Shown here one piece after another: positions 35,366 to 44,177 of a DNA stretch of 64,000 nt. The notes under the pieces were generated by a model. That model was not told where the DNA came from, did no database searches, and saw nothing but the letters and a program-made list of their open reading frames with translations. Every line of letters begins with the position of its first letter. Position 1 is the stretch's first letter. The DNA is from Thiocystis violascens DSM 198 (lineage in GTDB: Bacteria; Pseudomonadota; Gammaproteobacteria; Chromatiales; Chromatiaceae). The stretch lies in NCBI RefSeq assembly GCF_000227745.2, contig NC_018012.1, positions 62,001-126,000 of the forward strand, written 5' to 3'. The position numbers and the translations under genes were made by a program.

Positions 35366-35556
35366 CGAGCGGTTCCAGTGCGTCACGATGAGCGGATTCT
35401 AGCCGAGCTTGGGAGAAGGGTCAGCGAAACCGCGCTTGTCCGGAAATCGCCTAACTTGTGAGCAATGTCGTTAGCCCCAATGTAGGCAAGCGCTCTCGCG
35501 CTCCGTCGCGAGAGGGAAACTCTCACCGCGATATTTTTTCAACATGGAGATTGTCT

Positions 35557-36021
35557 ATGAAACGAACGGTAGCCAGCACAACCTTCGGCATCCTTGCCGT
35601 CGCATTCGCCAGTGCCGCGTTCGCTGACCTCAAGCCCGAAGAACAGATCGAGTATCGCCAGGCCGGGTACAGCTTTATGAGCTGGAACATGGGCAAAATC
35701 AAGGCGAATTTGGAGGGCGACTTTAGTTCCGATCAGGTCTCGAAGGCCGCCAATGCCATTGCCGCGATCGCGAACTCGGGGATGGGCGCGCTCTATGGCC
35801 CCGGCACCGATCAAAATATCGGCGAGGTGAAGACTCGGGTGAAGCCAGAATTGTTCCAGAATGGGGAGGATGTCGGCCAACTGGCGCGCGAGTTCATGGA
35901 CGCCGCCGACAACCTGGCCGAGATTGCCGCCGAAGGCGAAAAGAGCGAGGTGCAGGCGGCGTTTGCCGATCTCGGTAGTGCCTGCAAGGCCTGCCATAAG
36001 AAATATCGTGCCGACAACTGA
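35557..36021 (+). CDS. Cytochrome c' precursor
   Basis: A 154-residue periplasmic cytochrome c'. It begins with a Sec signal peptide (MKRTVASTTFGILAVAFASA, cleavage after FA at about residue 23). The mature four-helix protein starts DLKPEEQIEYRQAGYSFM. The haem motif near the C-terminus is CKACHKKYR, typical of high-spin cytochrome c' with a five-coordinate haem. The class binds NO and is common in purple bacteria. The upstream frame to 35458 is not used. A terminator hairpin lies about 110 bp downstream. Confidence 0.95.
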   Translation: MKRTVASTTFGILAVAFASAAFADLKPEEQIEYRQAGYSFMSWNMGKIKANLEGDFSSDQVSKAANAIAAIANSGMGALYGPGTDQNIGEVKTRVKPELFQNGEDVGQLAREFMDAADNLAEIAAEGEKSEVQAAFADLGSACKACHKKYRADN

Positions 36022-36032
36022 TCCGGCCTTAA

Positions 36033-36156
36033 ACCGCATCCATTCCGAGAGGCGTCGTTGCGCGCGATCCGCTAGGCTGGCATGAACGGATTGCCGTCGG
36101 AGCGGATGCGGTCAGGCTGGTTTTGAAGACAGACCGCCTTCGTGGGCGGCCTTTTT
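36033..36156 (+). terminator. Long hairpin and rho-independent terminator
   Basis: Between the convergent cytochrome genes. Arms ACCGCATCCATTCCGA (36033-36048) and TCGGAGCGGATGCGGT (36097-36112) pair with two mismatches across about 50 nt. Then a compact stem CCGCC (36134-36138) / GGCGG (36145-36149) with a TTCGTG loop is followed by CTTTTT. The second is a standard intrinsic terminator for cytochrome c'. Confidence 0.75.
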
Positions 36157-36164
36157 ATGACCGA

Positions 36165-36860
36165 TCACCAGGCCGGTACGGTACTGGCTGGCAGAGGCGG
36201 AGGTGGCGTCAGCAGTCCGCCGTTTGCGATCCAGACGACCACAGCGGTCAGCGCCAAGGCCACGATAAAAGCCAACGGGCCGCCGCCGCCGGCCGACTTA
36301 ACCGCTGGATCCGCGACAGGCTTACGGCCGGTCAGCATCGGTTTGATCAGGTTGTCCTGACGCACGAAGGTATAGAGCAGGACCGCGCAGACATGGAGCC
36401 CGACAAGTCCGCCGATGAACCAGATCGTTTGCCGATGAAGGCTGGTGATCCACTCGCTGGTCGCCGTCGACACCATGGCGTAAAGGGGGCCCTTGAAGGC
36501 AATGTCATCGTTGGCGACTAAGCCGCTCAGGGTCTGAAAGAGTAGGACGCCAAGCAGTGCCAGCACGGAGATGGCCCCCAGCGGATTATGCCCGATCCCA
36601 TGCCACCGGCCACGCAGGTAGGCGAGTATCGTCCCGGGTCCGCGCACGAACTGACTGAAACGGGCATAGGTGGAACCGATCAGACCCCAGATCAGTCGGA
36701 AGGTCAGCAGGCCCAGAATGGCAAGTCCAAGACGGCCGTGCCACACCATCGGATTGCCGCCAGACAGCCCGGTGACGAAGGCCGCCGCCACCAGTACGAA
36801 GAGCAGCCAGTGAACGACGCGGGTCGGCAGATCCCACAGTCGGATAACATGTTTTTGCAT
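36165..36860 (-). CDS. Cytochrome b561-type membrane protein
   Basis: A 231-residue di-haem cytochrome b of the Ni/Fe-hydrogenase/cytochrome b561 type. It starts MQKHVIRLWDLPTRVVHWLL, which holds the family signature W(D/N)xPxRxxHW with a haem-ligand His. Four main helices follow, with further His in GGNPMVWHGRLGLA and in VGLHVCAVLLYT. The C-terminus has a fifth helix and a Pro-rich end. ATG at 36860 is preferred over the 36899 start. Genes for such cytochromes often lie beside cytochrome c' genes; the protein may shuttle electrons to it. Confidence 0.88.
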   Translation of the reverse strand: MQKHVIRLWDLPTRVVHWLLFVLVAAAFVTGLSGGNPMVWHGRLGLAILGLLTFRLIWGLIGSTYARFSQFVRGPGTILAYLRGRWHGIGHNPLGAISVLALLGVLLFQTLSGLVANDDIAFKGPLYAMVSTATSEWITSLHRQTIWFIGGLVGLHVCAVLLYTFVRQDNLIKPMLTGRKPVADPAVKSAGGGGPLAFIVALALTAVVVWIANGGLLTPPPPLPASTVPAW

Positions 36861-36976
36861 CGATTTGCACCAATTGGATGGATTGAACGCGTCCAGCATT
36901 GGATGCGTGATGTGGCTATCGGCCGAGTTTCGGATGAACTACCTGTTGAATCAAGATGCGTGCAAGGGGTGAAGAG

Positions 36977-37678
36977 ATGACAAATGCGGTGGTGCTGCTG
37001 AGCGGCGGGCTGGATTCGACGACGACGCTCGCCATTGCCCGGGCCGAGGGCTTTGTACCCTATGCACTGTCTTTCCGCTACGGTCAGCGCCATGCGATCG
37101 AACTCGATGCGGCCACGCGGGTTGCCAAGTCCATGGGCGTGGCCGAGCATGTGATCGCCGACATCGATCTGCGGCGCTTCGGCGGATCGGCCCTGACCGC
37201 CGACCTGGCTGTCCCGAAAGGGCGCGACCTGGCCGGGATGGGCGAGGGGATTCCGATCACCTATGTCCCCGCGCGCAATACCGTGTTTCTCTCCTTTGCG
37301 CTCGCCTGGGCCGAGGTGTTGGGCGCCAGCGATCTTTTTATCGGGGTGAATGCGCTCGATTATTCTGGCTATCCCGACTGTCGCCCCGAGTATATCGAAG
37401 CCTTCGAGCGCATGGCGAACCTGGCCACCGCCGCTGCGGTGGAAGGCCGTCAACGGCTCAAAATCCATGCGCCACTGATCGAACTCACCAAGGCCGGAAT
37501 CATTCGCAAGGGGATCGAATTGGGCGTCGACTATGCCCTGACCAGCAGTTGTTACGATCCCGGCGAGGCTGGCCGGCCCTGCGGAGAGTGCGATTCCTGT
37601 CTGCTCCGTGCCAAGGGTTTTGCCGAGGCGGGGTTCGCCGATCCGCTGTTACGCCGCGTTCCGATTGATGAACGATGA
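36977..37678 (+). CDS. queC: QueC, preQ0 synthase
   Basis: Converts 7-carboxy-7-deazaguanine to preQ0 with ATP and ammonia, a late step of queuosine precursor synthesis. The 233-residue protein has the PP-loop [15 protein letters not shown] at residues 5-19 and the C-terminal zinc cluster [24 protein letters not shown] at 36977 gives the family N-terminus; the frame opens at 36956. It is followed by queD at 30 bp. Confidence 0.95.
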   Translation: MTNAVVLLSGGLDSTTTLAIARAEGFVPYALSFRYGQRHAIELDAATRVAKSMGVAEHVIADIDLRRFGGSALTADLAVPKGRDLAGMGEGIPITYVPARNTVFLSFALAWAEVLGASDLFIGVNALDYSGYPDCRPEYIEAFERMANLATAAAVEGRQRLKIHAPLIELTKAGIIRKGIELGVDYALTSSCYDPGEAGRPCGECDSCLLRAKGFAEAGFADPLLRRVPIDER

Positions 37679-37708
37679 GACGCCGTTTTTTCGCTTTGAG
37701 GTTGTCGC

Positions 37709-38803
37709 ATGACCGAACGTCTTTTCCATGTTGCCGCCGCTCCCTTCGAGGCCGCGCGCCGGGTGGCGATCCTGCCGGAGGGACATCGCGCGCGTCGTCT
37801 GCACGGTCACGGTTTCCTGGCGCGCGTCCGCGCCGATCCGCCGTCCGACTGGGCCGCCTTTCCTGGTGCCGCGACCGGGATGCTGACCGCCGCGCTCCAG
37901 GCATGCGTCGGGGCGCTCGATTATCGCGATCTGAACGAATTCCTGCCAGTCCCGACCGACGAAAACCTCGCGCGCTGGGTGCGCGACCGCCTCGGCGTGC
38001 CGGGAGTCGCGTCGATCGGCATTCAAAGCACCCGCGATCAGGGCGCCGATCTGGATGGCGCGGATCACGCCCATGTCTGGCGCCGTTTCCGTTTCGAGGC
38101 CGCCCATCGCCTGCCGAACGTCCCGCCGGGGCATCAATGCGGGCGCATGCATGGTCATGGTTTCGAGGTCATCCTGCACGCCGATCAAGCGCTGGCGGGT
38201 CGGGACATGGGGAGCGACTTCGATCGGCTCGACACGCTCTGGGCGCCGCTCCAGGCCGAACTCCATCACGCCTGTCTGAATGACATTCCCGGTCTGGAAA
38301 ATCCCACCAGCGAGCTGCTCGCGAGCTGGTTGTGGCAGCGTCTCAAGCCCGAGTTGCCGGCGCTGTCCTGGGTGACCGTTTACGAAACCGCGACCGCCGG
38401 CTGTCACTACGACGGCCGTCATTACCGTATCTGGAAGGAACAGCGTTTCGAGAGCGCGCTCCAGTTCCCCGCGGCCCCCGAAGGCGACTCGCGGCGCCGG
38501 CTGCACGGTCACAGCTATCTGCTGCGGCTGCATCTCACCGCGCCGCTGGACACCGTGCTTGGCTGGACGGTCGACTATGGCGATGTGAAGGCTCTATTCG
38601 CGCCCGTCTACCGGCAACTCGATCACCATCGGCTCGACGCATTGCCGCGTCTTGACGCCGCGGATCCCGGTCGTCTGGCACTTTGGATCCGCGAGGAGTG
38701 CGCGGCCGTGCTCCCCCAACTCGACCGCATCGACCTGCACGAGACGCCAGGATGCGGGGCCAGTCTCTGTTGGGGCGAACTGGGACCGGCATTGCCGACA
38801 TGA
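37709..38803 (+). CDS. queD: Three-domain QueD-like protein
   Basis: A 364-residue protein with three tandem 6-pyruvoyl-tetrahydropterin-synthase-like domains. QueD (usually 120 aa, one domain) makes 6-carboxytetrahydropterin from dihydroneopterin triphosphate. Domain 2 (about 122-240) has all catalytic features: zinc ligands His133, His148, His150, catalytic Cys144 in HQCGRMHGH, LHHACLNDIPGLENPTSE, and Glu226 in VYETATAGC. Domain 1 (1-120) keeps RRLHGH but has Ala for Cys and lacks the first His. Domain 3 (243-364) keeps RLHGHS, LDHH and LHET but has Arg for Cys and Gln for the first His. Domains 1 and 3 are probably non-catalytic. It overlaps queE (ATGA) and follows queC. Confidence 0.92.
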   Translation: MTERLFHVAAAPFEAARRVAILPEGHRARRLHGHGFLARVRADPPSDWAAFPGAATGMLTAALQACVGALDYRDLNEFLPVPTDENLARWVRDRLGVPGVASIGIQSTRDQGADLDGADHAHVWRRFRFEAAHRLPNVPPGHQCGRMHGHGFEVILHADQALAGRDMGSDFDRLDTLWAPLQAELHHACLNDIPGLENPTSELLASWLWQRLKPELPALSWVTVYETATAGCHYDGRHYRIWKEQRFESALQFPAAPEGDSRRRLHGHSYLLRLHLTAPLDTVLGWTVDYGDVKALFAPVYRQLDHHRLDALPRLDAADPGRLALWIREECAAVLPQLDRIDLHETPGCGASLCWGELGPALPT

Positions 38804-39441
38804 GTTATCGGGTCAAGGAGATCTTTTACACCTTGCAAGGGGAGGGCGCCCAGACTGGCCGTCCGGCCGTCTTTTGCCGGTTCGCGGGCTGCAATCTCTG
38901 GTCCGGGCGCGAACCGGATCGCGAGCGGGCTGTCTGCAACTTCTGCGATACCGACTTTCGAGGCACCGATGGGGAGGGCGGCGGACGCTTTCGCGACGCC
39001 AGCGCACTGGCCGACCGGATTCGCGCGGCCTGGCTTGGCGATGATGACGCCGGAGTCAGACCCTATGTCGTCTGTACCGGCGGAGAGCCGCTGTTGCAGC
39101 TCGACGCCCCGCTGATCGCCGCCCTGCATGCGCGCGGTTGCGAGATCGCCGTCGAAACCAACGGAACCTGTCCCGCGCCGTTGGGGCTCGATTGGATCTG
39201 CGTCAGTCCCAAGGCCGGCGCCGAACTCCGGCTGATCGAGGGCGACGAACTCAAACTCGTCTATCCGCAGCCCGAGGCTCCGCCCGAGCGCTTCGAGGGG
39301 CTCGGCTTCCGGTATTTTTTCCTGCAGCCGATGGATGGTCCCCATCTCGCCGTCCATACCGCCCAGGCGATCGACTACTGCAAGGCCCAGCCGCGCTGGC
39401 GGTTGAGCGTGCAGACGCACAAGTTGCTTGGGATTCCCTGA
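38800..39441 (+). CDS. queE: QueE, 7-carboxy-7-deazaguanine synthase
   Basis: Radical-SAM enzyme that turns 6-carboxytetrahydropterin into 7-carboxy-7-deazaguanine. The 213-residue protein begins MSYRVKEIFYTLQGEGAQTG. The cluster-binding cysteines are in CRFAGCNLWSGREPDRERAV and CNFCDTDF, the QueE variant with a 14-residue spacing. GGEPLLQ is the SAM-binding GGEP motif. It starts inside the queD stop (ATGA overlap), so C, D and E are one operon. Confidence 0.95.
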   Translation: MSYRVKEIFYTLQGEGAQTGRPAVFCRFAGCNLWSGREPDRERAVCNFCDTDFRGTDGEGGGRFRDASALADRIRAAWLGDDDAGVRPYVVCTGGEPLLQLDAPLIAALHARGCEIAVETNGTCPAPLGLDWICVSPKAGAELRLIEGDELKLVYPQPEAPPERFEGLGFRYFFLQPMDGPHLAVHTAQAIDYCKAQPRWRLSVQTHKLLGIP

Positions 39442-39470
39442 GCCTGATCGAGGCTGTCGGGCGGACACGA

Positions 39471-39501
39471 AAAAGGGCTTGCGCGTGTGGCGCAAGCCCT
39501 T
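39471..39501 (-). terminator. Intrinsic terminator of the tRNA-Glu gene
   Basis: Perfect 12-bp stem AAGGGCTTGCGC (39473-39484) / GCGCAAGCCCTT (39490-39501) with a 5-nt loop. On the minus strand it is followed by TTTT, 10 bp after the tRNA 3' end. It can also end the plus-strand queE transcript weakly. Confidence 0.85.
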
Positions 39502-39510
39502 GATTTCGAT

Positions 39511-39585
39511 TGGCGCTCCCTAGGGGGTTCGAACCCCTGTTGCCGACGTGAGAGGCCAGCGTCCTAACCGCTAGACGAAGGGAGC
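39511..39585 (-). tRNA. tRNA-Glu (anticodon CUC)
   Basis: A 75-nt tRNA on the minus strand. Acceptor GCTCCCT pairs with AGGGAGC and the encoded CCA follows. The T arm has GGTTCGAACC. The anticodon stem-loop reads GCTGGCCTCTCACGTCGGC with anticodon CTC, and CTCAC is the usual tRNA-Glu loop context. It decodes GAG. A terminator follows and a promoter precedes it. Confidence 0.93.
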
Positions 39586-39619
39586 AGTAATTATGTCTGC
39601 GAGTGCAGCGAAGAATCGC

Positions 39620-39649
39620 ATAATATACGCAGACGCTGCCGTTTCACAA
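39620..39649 (-). promoter_or_regulatory. Sigma-70 promoter of tRNA-Glu
   Basis: On the minus strand TTGTGA (39649-39644) and TATTAT (39625-39620) are spaced by 18 bp. Transcription would begin about 25 bp ahead of the tRNA. The region is locally AT-rich between GC-rich genes. Confidence 0.55.
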
Positions 39650-39768
39650 GCGGCGGTTATTCTCGACCGGCCAACCGGTCATATTTACTCGCTGGGGAAC
39701 ACTGGGATCCATTCCCGCTCTCACGAATTGCCGCCCCGGCGCTTTAAGGAACCGCTTACACGAAGGTC

Positions 39769-41097
39769 ATGCAGGAATCCGACCCCAACACGACGAACGT
39801 GACGAGACCGCTGATCGTGCCTCGTCCGGAACACAGCCTCTCCCGCGCGAACATTAGCGAGAACGCGCTCAAGGTGCTCTATCGGCTCCGGCAGGAGAAT
39901 TTTCAGGCCCATCTGGTCGGCGGCGGCGTGCGCGATCTGCTTCTGGGCCACGAGCCCAAGGATTTCGATATCGCCACCGACGCCACCCCCGAACAGGTGC
40001 GTCAAGTCTTTCGTAACTGCCGCCTGATCGGGCGACGGTTCCGTTTGGCGCATGTCCATTTCGGGCGCGACATCATCGAGGTCGCGACCTTTCGCGGCTG
40101 CGGCGACGATGCCGATCCGCTGGATCGCCGACTCGAAAACGGCATGATCGTGCGCGACAACATTTATGGCTCCATCGCGGAGGATGCGCTACGGCGGGAT
40201 TTCACCATCAACGCGCTCTACTACGATATCGCCGATTTTTCGCTACACGATTATGCCGATGGCCTGGCGGACCTGAAGGCCGGCCGGCTGCGTCTGATCG
40301 GCGATCCCGAGCAGCGCTATCGCGAGGATCCGGCGCGGATGCTGCGCGCCGTGCGCTTCGCCTGCAAGCTCGGCTTTGCCATCGAACCGGCCACCGAGCG
40401 GCCGCTGTACGAACTCGGCTCGCTGCTTGCCGACATCGCCGCCGCGCGTCTGTTCGACGAGCTCATCAAACTGTTTCACTCGGGCTACGGTCTCGACGTC
40501 TTCGAGAAACTGCGTCATTACGGGCTCTTCGGCCAGCTCTTCCCGGACACCGAAGCCTGTCTGGCGCGCGAGGATCACGACTTTCCGATCACCTTCGTCA
40601 GCCGCGGGTTGTCGAACACCGATCAGCGTATTCGGGAGGATAAACCGGTCACCCCCGCGTTTCTGTTCGCGATTCTGCTTTGGGAGCCGGTGCGCCAGCG
40701 GTCCGAGCAGTTACAGGCCGAGGGGATGCCCGCCGTCGAGGCGATTCTGCTGGCATCCAGCGCGGTCTGCCAGCGCCAACAATCGCTGGTTGCGATCCCC
40801 AAGCGCTTCTCGCTGCCCATGCGCGAAATCTGGGCGCTGCAGCCGCGTCTCGAACAGCGCGACGGCAAGCGGCCCTATCGGCTGATCGCCCACCCCCGTT
40901 TCCGGGCCGCCTACGATTTTCTGGTGGTGCGGGCCGCCGCGGGCGAGGCGGATGCCGAGCTGGCCGACTGGTGGACCCGTTTCCAGGATGCGAGCGGTCC
41001 GGAGCGGGCCAAGATGATCGAAGGCGGAGCCAAACGCCGCCGGCCGCGCCGGCGTCGCGGTAAGTCCGCCGCTTCCTCCACGGAAACAGCCGGTTGA
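39769..41097 (+). CDS. pcnB: PcnB, poly(A) polymerase I
   Basis: Adds 3' poly(A) tails to RNA and promotes decay. The 442-residue protein has the nucleotidyltransferase core VGGGVRDLLLGHEPKDFDIA near residues 50-69, with the catalytic DFD, then RRDFTINALYYD. The neck/body domain follows (RYREDPARMLRAVRFACKLGF). The Arg-rich C-terminus (GGAKRRRPRRRRGKS) is typical of PcnB and distinguishes it from CCA-adding enzyme. ATG at 39769 has AAGG five bases upstream. Confidence 0.95.
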   Translation: MQESDPNTTNVTRPLIVPRPEHSLSRANISENALKVLYRLRQENFQAHLVGGGVRDLLLGHEPKDFDIATDATPEQVRQVFRNCRLIGRRFRLAHVHFGRDIIEVATFRGCGDDADPLDRRLENGMIVRDNIYGSIAEDALRRDFTINALYYDIADFSLHDYADGLADLKAGRLRLIGDPEQRYREDPARMLRAVRFACKLGFAIEPATERPLYELGSLLADIAAARLFDELIKLFHSGYGLDVFEKLRHYGLFGQLFPDTEACLAREDHDFPITFVSRGLSNTDQRIREDKPVTPAFLFAILLWEPVRQRSEQLQAEGMPAVEAILLASSAVCQRQQSLVAIPKRFSLPMREIWALQPRLEQRDGKRPYRLIAHPRFRAAYDFLVVRAAAGEADAELADWWTRFQDASGPERAKMIEGGAKRRRPRRRRGKSAASSTETAG

Positions 41098-41517
41098 TTC
41101 CAGAGCGCAGGGGCGAATCCTCTCCGAAACATTCTGGTATTGCAGATCAATGGCGATTGACTACGTGAGAAGCTGACCGACTGGCATGTGGATATCGCCG
41201 CTCAGACTCGGTCTGCCACAAATGGCTCAAGGATCGCAAAGACCACACCCTGTCGGACGAGGATGTCGCGCACTATCGGAAGATCGTCGGCGCCCTGTCC
41301 GAGACCATCCGCCTTTTTGATCGCCCCGCGTTGATCGGACAAGTGGATGCACTCCACCAACGGGTCAGTCGCCTGATTGATTTGTGTCAGGGCCGTGATG
41401 CCGAGTCATACTTAACCGATCCCGTCGCATGCGATGGGAGAACAATGCCGAAAAACTGGTACCGCCGGGCCGCTGTCAGTATTCTTTTCACCCTTCATGA
41501 TGCCTTCGGAGCCGCCA
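41098..41517. other. Degraded stretch between pcnB and panB
   Basis: No intact gene. The middle carries a fragment of a DNA-methyltransferase-like protein (see 41202-41340). The rest has no recognised similarity. The frame continues into panB DNA without a valid join. Confidence 0.5.
41202..41340 (+). pseudogene. C-terminal remnant of a restriction/modification methylase
   Basis: About 45 residues in one frame read VCHKWLKDRKDHTLSDEDVA then HYRKIVGALSETIRLFD. This matches the (V)WxxWLKDRKxRxLSxxDxxHYxxIVxALxETIRxM signature near the end of large N6-adenine methyltransferases of the type ISP/Eco57I kind. No upstream methylase domain remains, so this is a relict. Confidence 0.65.
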
Positions 41518-42321
41518 ATGTCCTCTACGCCGATCTCCGTCACCGCTCTGGCCGCCATGAAGTCGCGGGGCGAGCGGATTGTTGCGTTGACCTGTTATGA
41601 CGCCTGCTTCGCGCGCCTGCTCGACGCGGCGGGTGTGGATCTGCTGCTGGTGGGCGATTCGCTCGGGATGGTTCTGCAGGGCCATGCCACCACGGTACCG
41701 GTGACGGTCGAGCAGATGGCCTACCATACCGCCTGCGTTTCTCGTGGACGCGAGCGGGCGTTGGTGGTGGCCGATCTGCCGTTCCTGTCCTGCGCCACGC
41801 CGGAGCGCGCGCTCGACAATGCGGCGCGTCTGATGCAGGAGGGCGGGGCTCATGTGGTCAAGCTCGAAGGCGGCGCGCCGATGCTGGAGATTGTCCGGCG
41901 GCTCACCGAGCAGGGCGTGCCGGTGTGCGCGCATCTTGGGCTGCTGCCGCAGTCGGTGCATCGGATCGGCGGTTACCGCTTCCAGGGACGCGATCATGCC
42001 TCCTCCGAGGCGATCCGGCACGATGCCCTGGCGATGCAGGACGCGGGCGCCAGTCTGCTGGTGCTGGAGTGCGTCCCGGCGGCGTTGGCCGCCGAGATCG
42101 GCGTGACCCTGACGATTCCCGTCATCGGCATCGGTGCCGGCGCGGGGTGCGACGGTCAGGTGCTGGTACTGCATGACATGCTCGGTCTGCATCCCGGCCG
42201 TCCGCCGAGTTTCAGCCGCGATTTCATGCATGGGCGCGGCTCGATCGCCGAGTCGATCGCCGCCTATGTGGAGTCGGTCCGCGACGGCAGTTTCCCGGCG
42301 GCCGTCGAAACGCCGTATTGA
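41518..42321 (+). CDS. panB: PanB, ketopantoate hydroxymethyltransferase
   Basis: First committed enzyme of pantothenate synthesis: transfers a hydroxymethyl group from methylene-tetrahydrofolate to alpha-ketoisovalerate. 267 residues. Motifs: [33 protein letters not shown] (metal-binding Asp), [30 protein letters not shown] and [23 protein letters not shown] at 41518 follows GGAGCC; the longer frame to 41434 belongs to the remnant. Followed at 16 bp by panC. Confidence 0.96.
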   Translation: MSSTPISVTALAAMKSRGERIVALTCYDACFARLLDAAGVDLLLVGDSLGMVLQGHATTVPVTVEQMAYHTACVSRGRERALVVADLPFLSCATPERALDNAARLMQEGGAHVVKLEGGAPMLEIVRRLTEQGVPVCAHLGLLPQSVHRIGGYRFQGRDHASSEAIRHDALAMQDAGASLLVLECVPAALAAEIGVTLTIPVIGIGAGAGCDGQVLVLHDMLGLHPGRPPSFSRDFMHGRGSIAESIAAYVESVRDGSFPAAVETPY

Positions 42322-42337
42322 AGACTGGGATACGAGA

Positions 42338-43195
42338 ATGGATCGCATCGAGCCACTTGAGAATCTGCGCGCCCGGGTCGCCGGCTGGCGCGCCGCTGGC
42401 GAACGGGTGGCGTTTGTCCCGACCATGGGCAACCTGCATCAAGGTCACCTGACGCTGGCGCGGGAGGCGCGGAGTCGGGCCGAGCGAGTGGTCGTCAGCA
42501 TCTTCGTCAATCCGCTTCAGTTCGGCGCCGGCGAGGATCTGGACGCCTATCCGCGCACATTGGAAGAGGACCGGCGGTTGCTTGACGGGACCGGCTGCGA
42601 TCTGCTTTTCACGCCCACGGCCAGCGTTGTCTATCCGCGCGGTCAGTCCGGTCAAACGCGGGTCGAGGTGCCCGGACTCTCGGACATCCTCTGCGGGGCC
42701 ACCCGGCCCGGACACTTCGTCGGGGTCGCGACGGTCGTCTGTAAACTCTTCAACATGGTACAGCCGGATGTCGCGCTGTTCGGCGAGAAGGATTTCCAAC
42801 AACTGCTGGTGATCCGGCGCATGGTCGAGGATCTAAATCTGCCGGTCGAGATCGTCGGGGTGCCGACGGTGCGCGAGCCGGACGGACTGGCGATGAGCTC
42901 GCGCAATGGCTATCTGTCTCCGGATGAACGCGCGCTTGCGCCCGCGCTGTATCGGTCGCTGACGCAAGCGGGACAGTTGTTGCGTCAGGGGATCGCCGTC
43001 GATGAGGTCGAACGAACGGCGGTCGCGGCGCTGCGGGAGTCGGGTCTGACGCCCGATTATGTGACGGTTCGCCGGGCGGACGATCTTGATCCGGTGACTG
43101 GGGACGATGCGAATGTCGTGGTCCTGGGAGCGGCCTATCTCGGTCGGGCGCGGTTGATCGATAATCTGAGAGTGACGCGGATCGCCGCAGCGTGA
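42338..43195 (+). CDS. panC: PanC, pantothenate synthetase
   Basis: Joins pantoate and beta-alanine with ATP. 285 residues with the HIGH-type motif [38 protein letters not shown], the GEKDFQQL block and KMSSR-like [15 protein letters not shown]. It lies between panB and panD, so all three steps are in one cluster. Confidence 0.96.
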   Translation: MDRIEPLENLRARVAGWRAAGERVAFVPTMGNLHQGHLTLAREARSRAERVVVSIFVNPLQFGAGEDLDAYPRTLEEDRRLLDGTGCDLLFTPTASVVYPRGQSGQTRVEVPGLSDILCGATRPGHFVGVATVVCKLFNMVQPDVALFGEKDFQQLLVIRRMVEDLNLPVEIVGVPTVREPDGLAMSSRNGYLSPDERALAPALYRSLTQAGQLLRQGIAVDEVERTAVAALRESGLTPDYVTVRRADDLDPVTGDDANVVVLGAAYLGRARLIDNLRVTRIAAA

Positions 43196-43304
43196 TGCTG
43201 CATTGCAGCAAATGCTGCGGTAAACTACTGGCTATCTGCTAATGAAAGCGTCTTCATCGAGTCATGAAGACCCGGCCCGAGCGGCCTTTGAGAGGAATGA
43301 ATAC

Positions 43305-43685
43305 ATGCATTTAACCTTGCTGAAGTGCAAGTTGCATCGCGCCTGCGTGACGCATGCCGAAGTGGATTACGAGGGTTCCTGCGCCATCGACGAGGATCTC
43401 CTTAAGCTATCGGGTATCCGCGAATACGAGCAGATTCAGATCTATAACGTCACCAATGGCGAGCGCTTCACAACCTATGCGATCCGCGCCGAGGCCGGTT
43501 CGCGGGTCATCTCGGTGAATGGCGCCGCGGCTCATAAGGCCGCGCCCGGCGATCGGGTCATCATCTGCGCCTATGCCGGCATGACCGAGGCGGAGGCCGA
43601 GGTCTTCAAACCGGATCTGGTCTATCTCAACGAGCACAATCGGGTGATTCGCACCGGCGATGCGATTCCTGCCCAAGCGGCCTGA
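43305..43685 (+). CDS. panD: PanD, aspartate 1-decarboxylase proenzyme
   Basis: Makes beta-alanine from aspartate. The 126-residue proenzyme self-cleaves between Gly24 and Ser25 (DYEGSCAID) to form the pyruvoyl cofactor. Other conserved parts are [26 protein letters not shown] and [19 protein letters not shown] at 43305 with AGAGGAA upstream is preferred over the 43242 start. The 109-bp gap after panC has the small palindrome TGCTGCATTGCAGCA. Confidence 0.96.
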   Translation: MHLTLLKCKLHRACVTHAEVDYEGSCAIDEDLLKLSGIREYEQIQIYNVTNGERFTTYAIRAEAGSRVISVNGAAAHKAAPGDRVIICAYAGMTEAEAEVFKPDLVYLNEHNRVIRTGDAIPAQAA

Positions 43686-43753
43686 ATCTCTTGGGATCAA
43701 CCAGGCATGCGGTGCGGCATGTGCCGTGTGCCGGCACGCTAAACGTCAAGATG

Positions 43754-44116
43754 TCAGAACGTTAGAATCCTGTCGCTGTCCACGATCCACTGCGCCAACG
43801 CTTGCATGGTCGACTGCTCGGCACCCTCGAAATAGGGATGATTTTTGTAAATGCCGCAGCGCGCCATGCAGGTGCCACAAACCTTGACCGCGACGCCACG
43901 CGCGATCAGCGCCTTGAGCATCTGCGAGAGATCCTGATCGTAACCTTCGGGCGGACGGCAGACCTCACGCGCCAGATCCACCGAATCGTTCATGAGAAAT
44001 AGACGAACCTCCTGTCCGTTCTCGGCCAGGCTGTTGGCGAGGCGCAGTCCGTTCCAGGTGACATCGGTGTTGTCGTAGGGCTCGCGGTTAAACACGATCA
44101 GAATTTTCATGGGCAT
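43754..44116 (-). CDS. DsrE/DsrF-like family protein
   Basis: A cytoplasmic DsrE-family protein of 120 residues (or 118 from the second ATG at 44110). It begins MKILIVFNREPYDNTDVTWN and has the conserved VKVCGTCMARCGIYKN segment with three cysteines, one of them at the position of the DsrE/TusD active Cys. Family members carry sulfur as persulfide. In sulfur-oxidising bacteria such proteins act in sulfur trafficking; the exact partner is unknown here, and no dsr genes are in the window. It overlaps no neighbour. Confidence 0.88.
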   Translation of the reverse strand: MPMKILIVFNREPYDNTDVTWNGLRLANSLAENGQEVRLFLMNDSVDLAREVCRPPEGYDQDLSQMLKALIARGVAVKVCGTCMARCGIYKNHPYFEGAEQSTMQALAQWIVDSDRILTF

Positions 44117-44177
44117 TTGCTCGTGGGGTCGCTTATTAGGGAGTTCCCATTCTAGCGAGTCTCGACGGCGCGGCGCA

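Noticed and set aside
41098-41517. Possible riboswitch or leader before panB
   Set aside because: No conserved stem-loop set or expression platform could be seen; the DNA instead carries a methylase relict.
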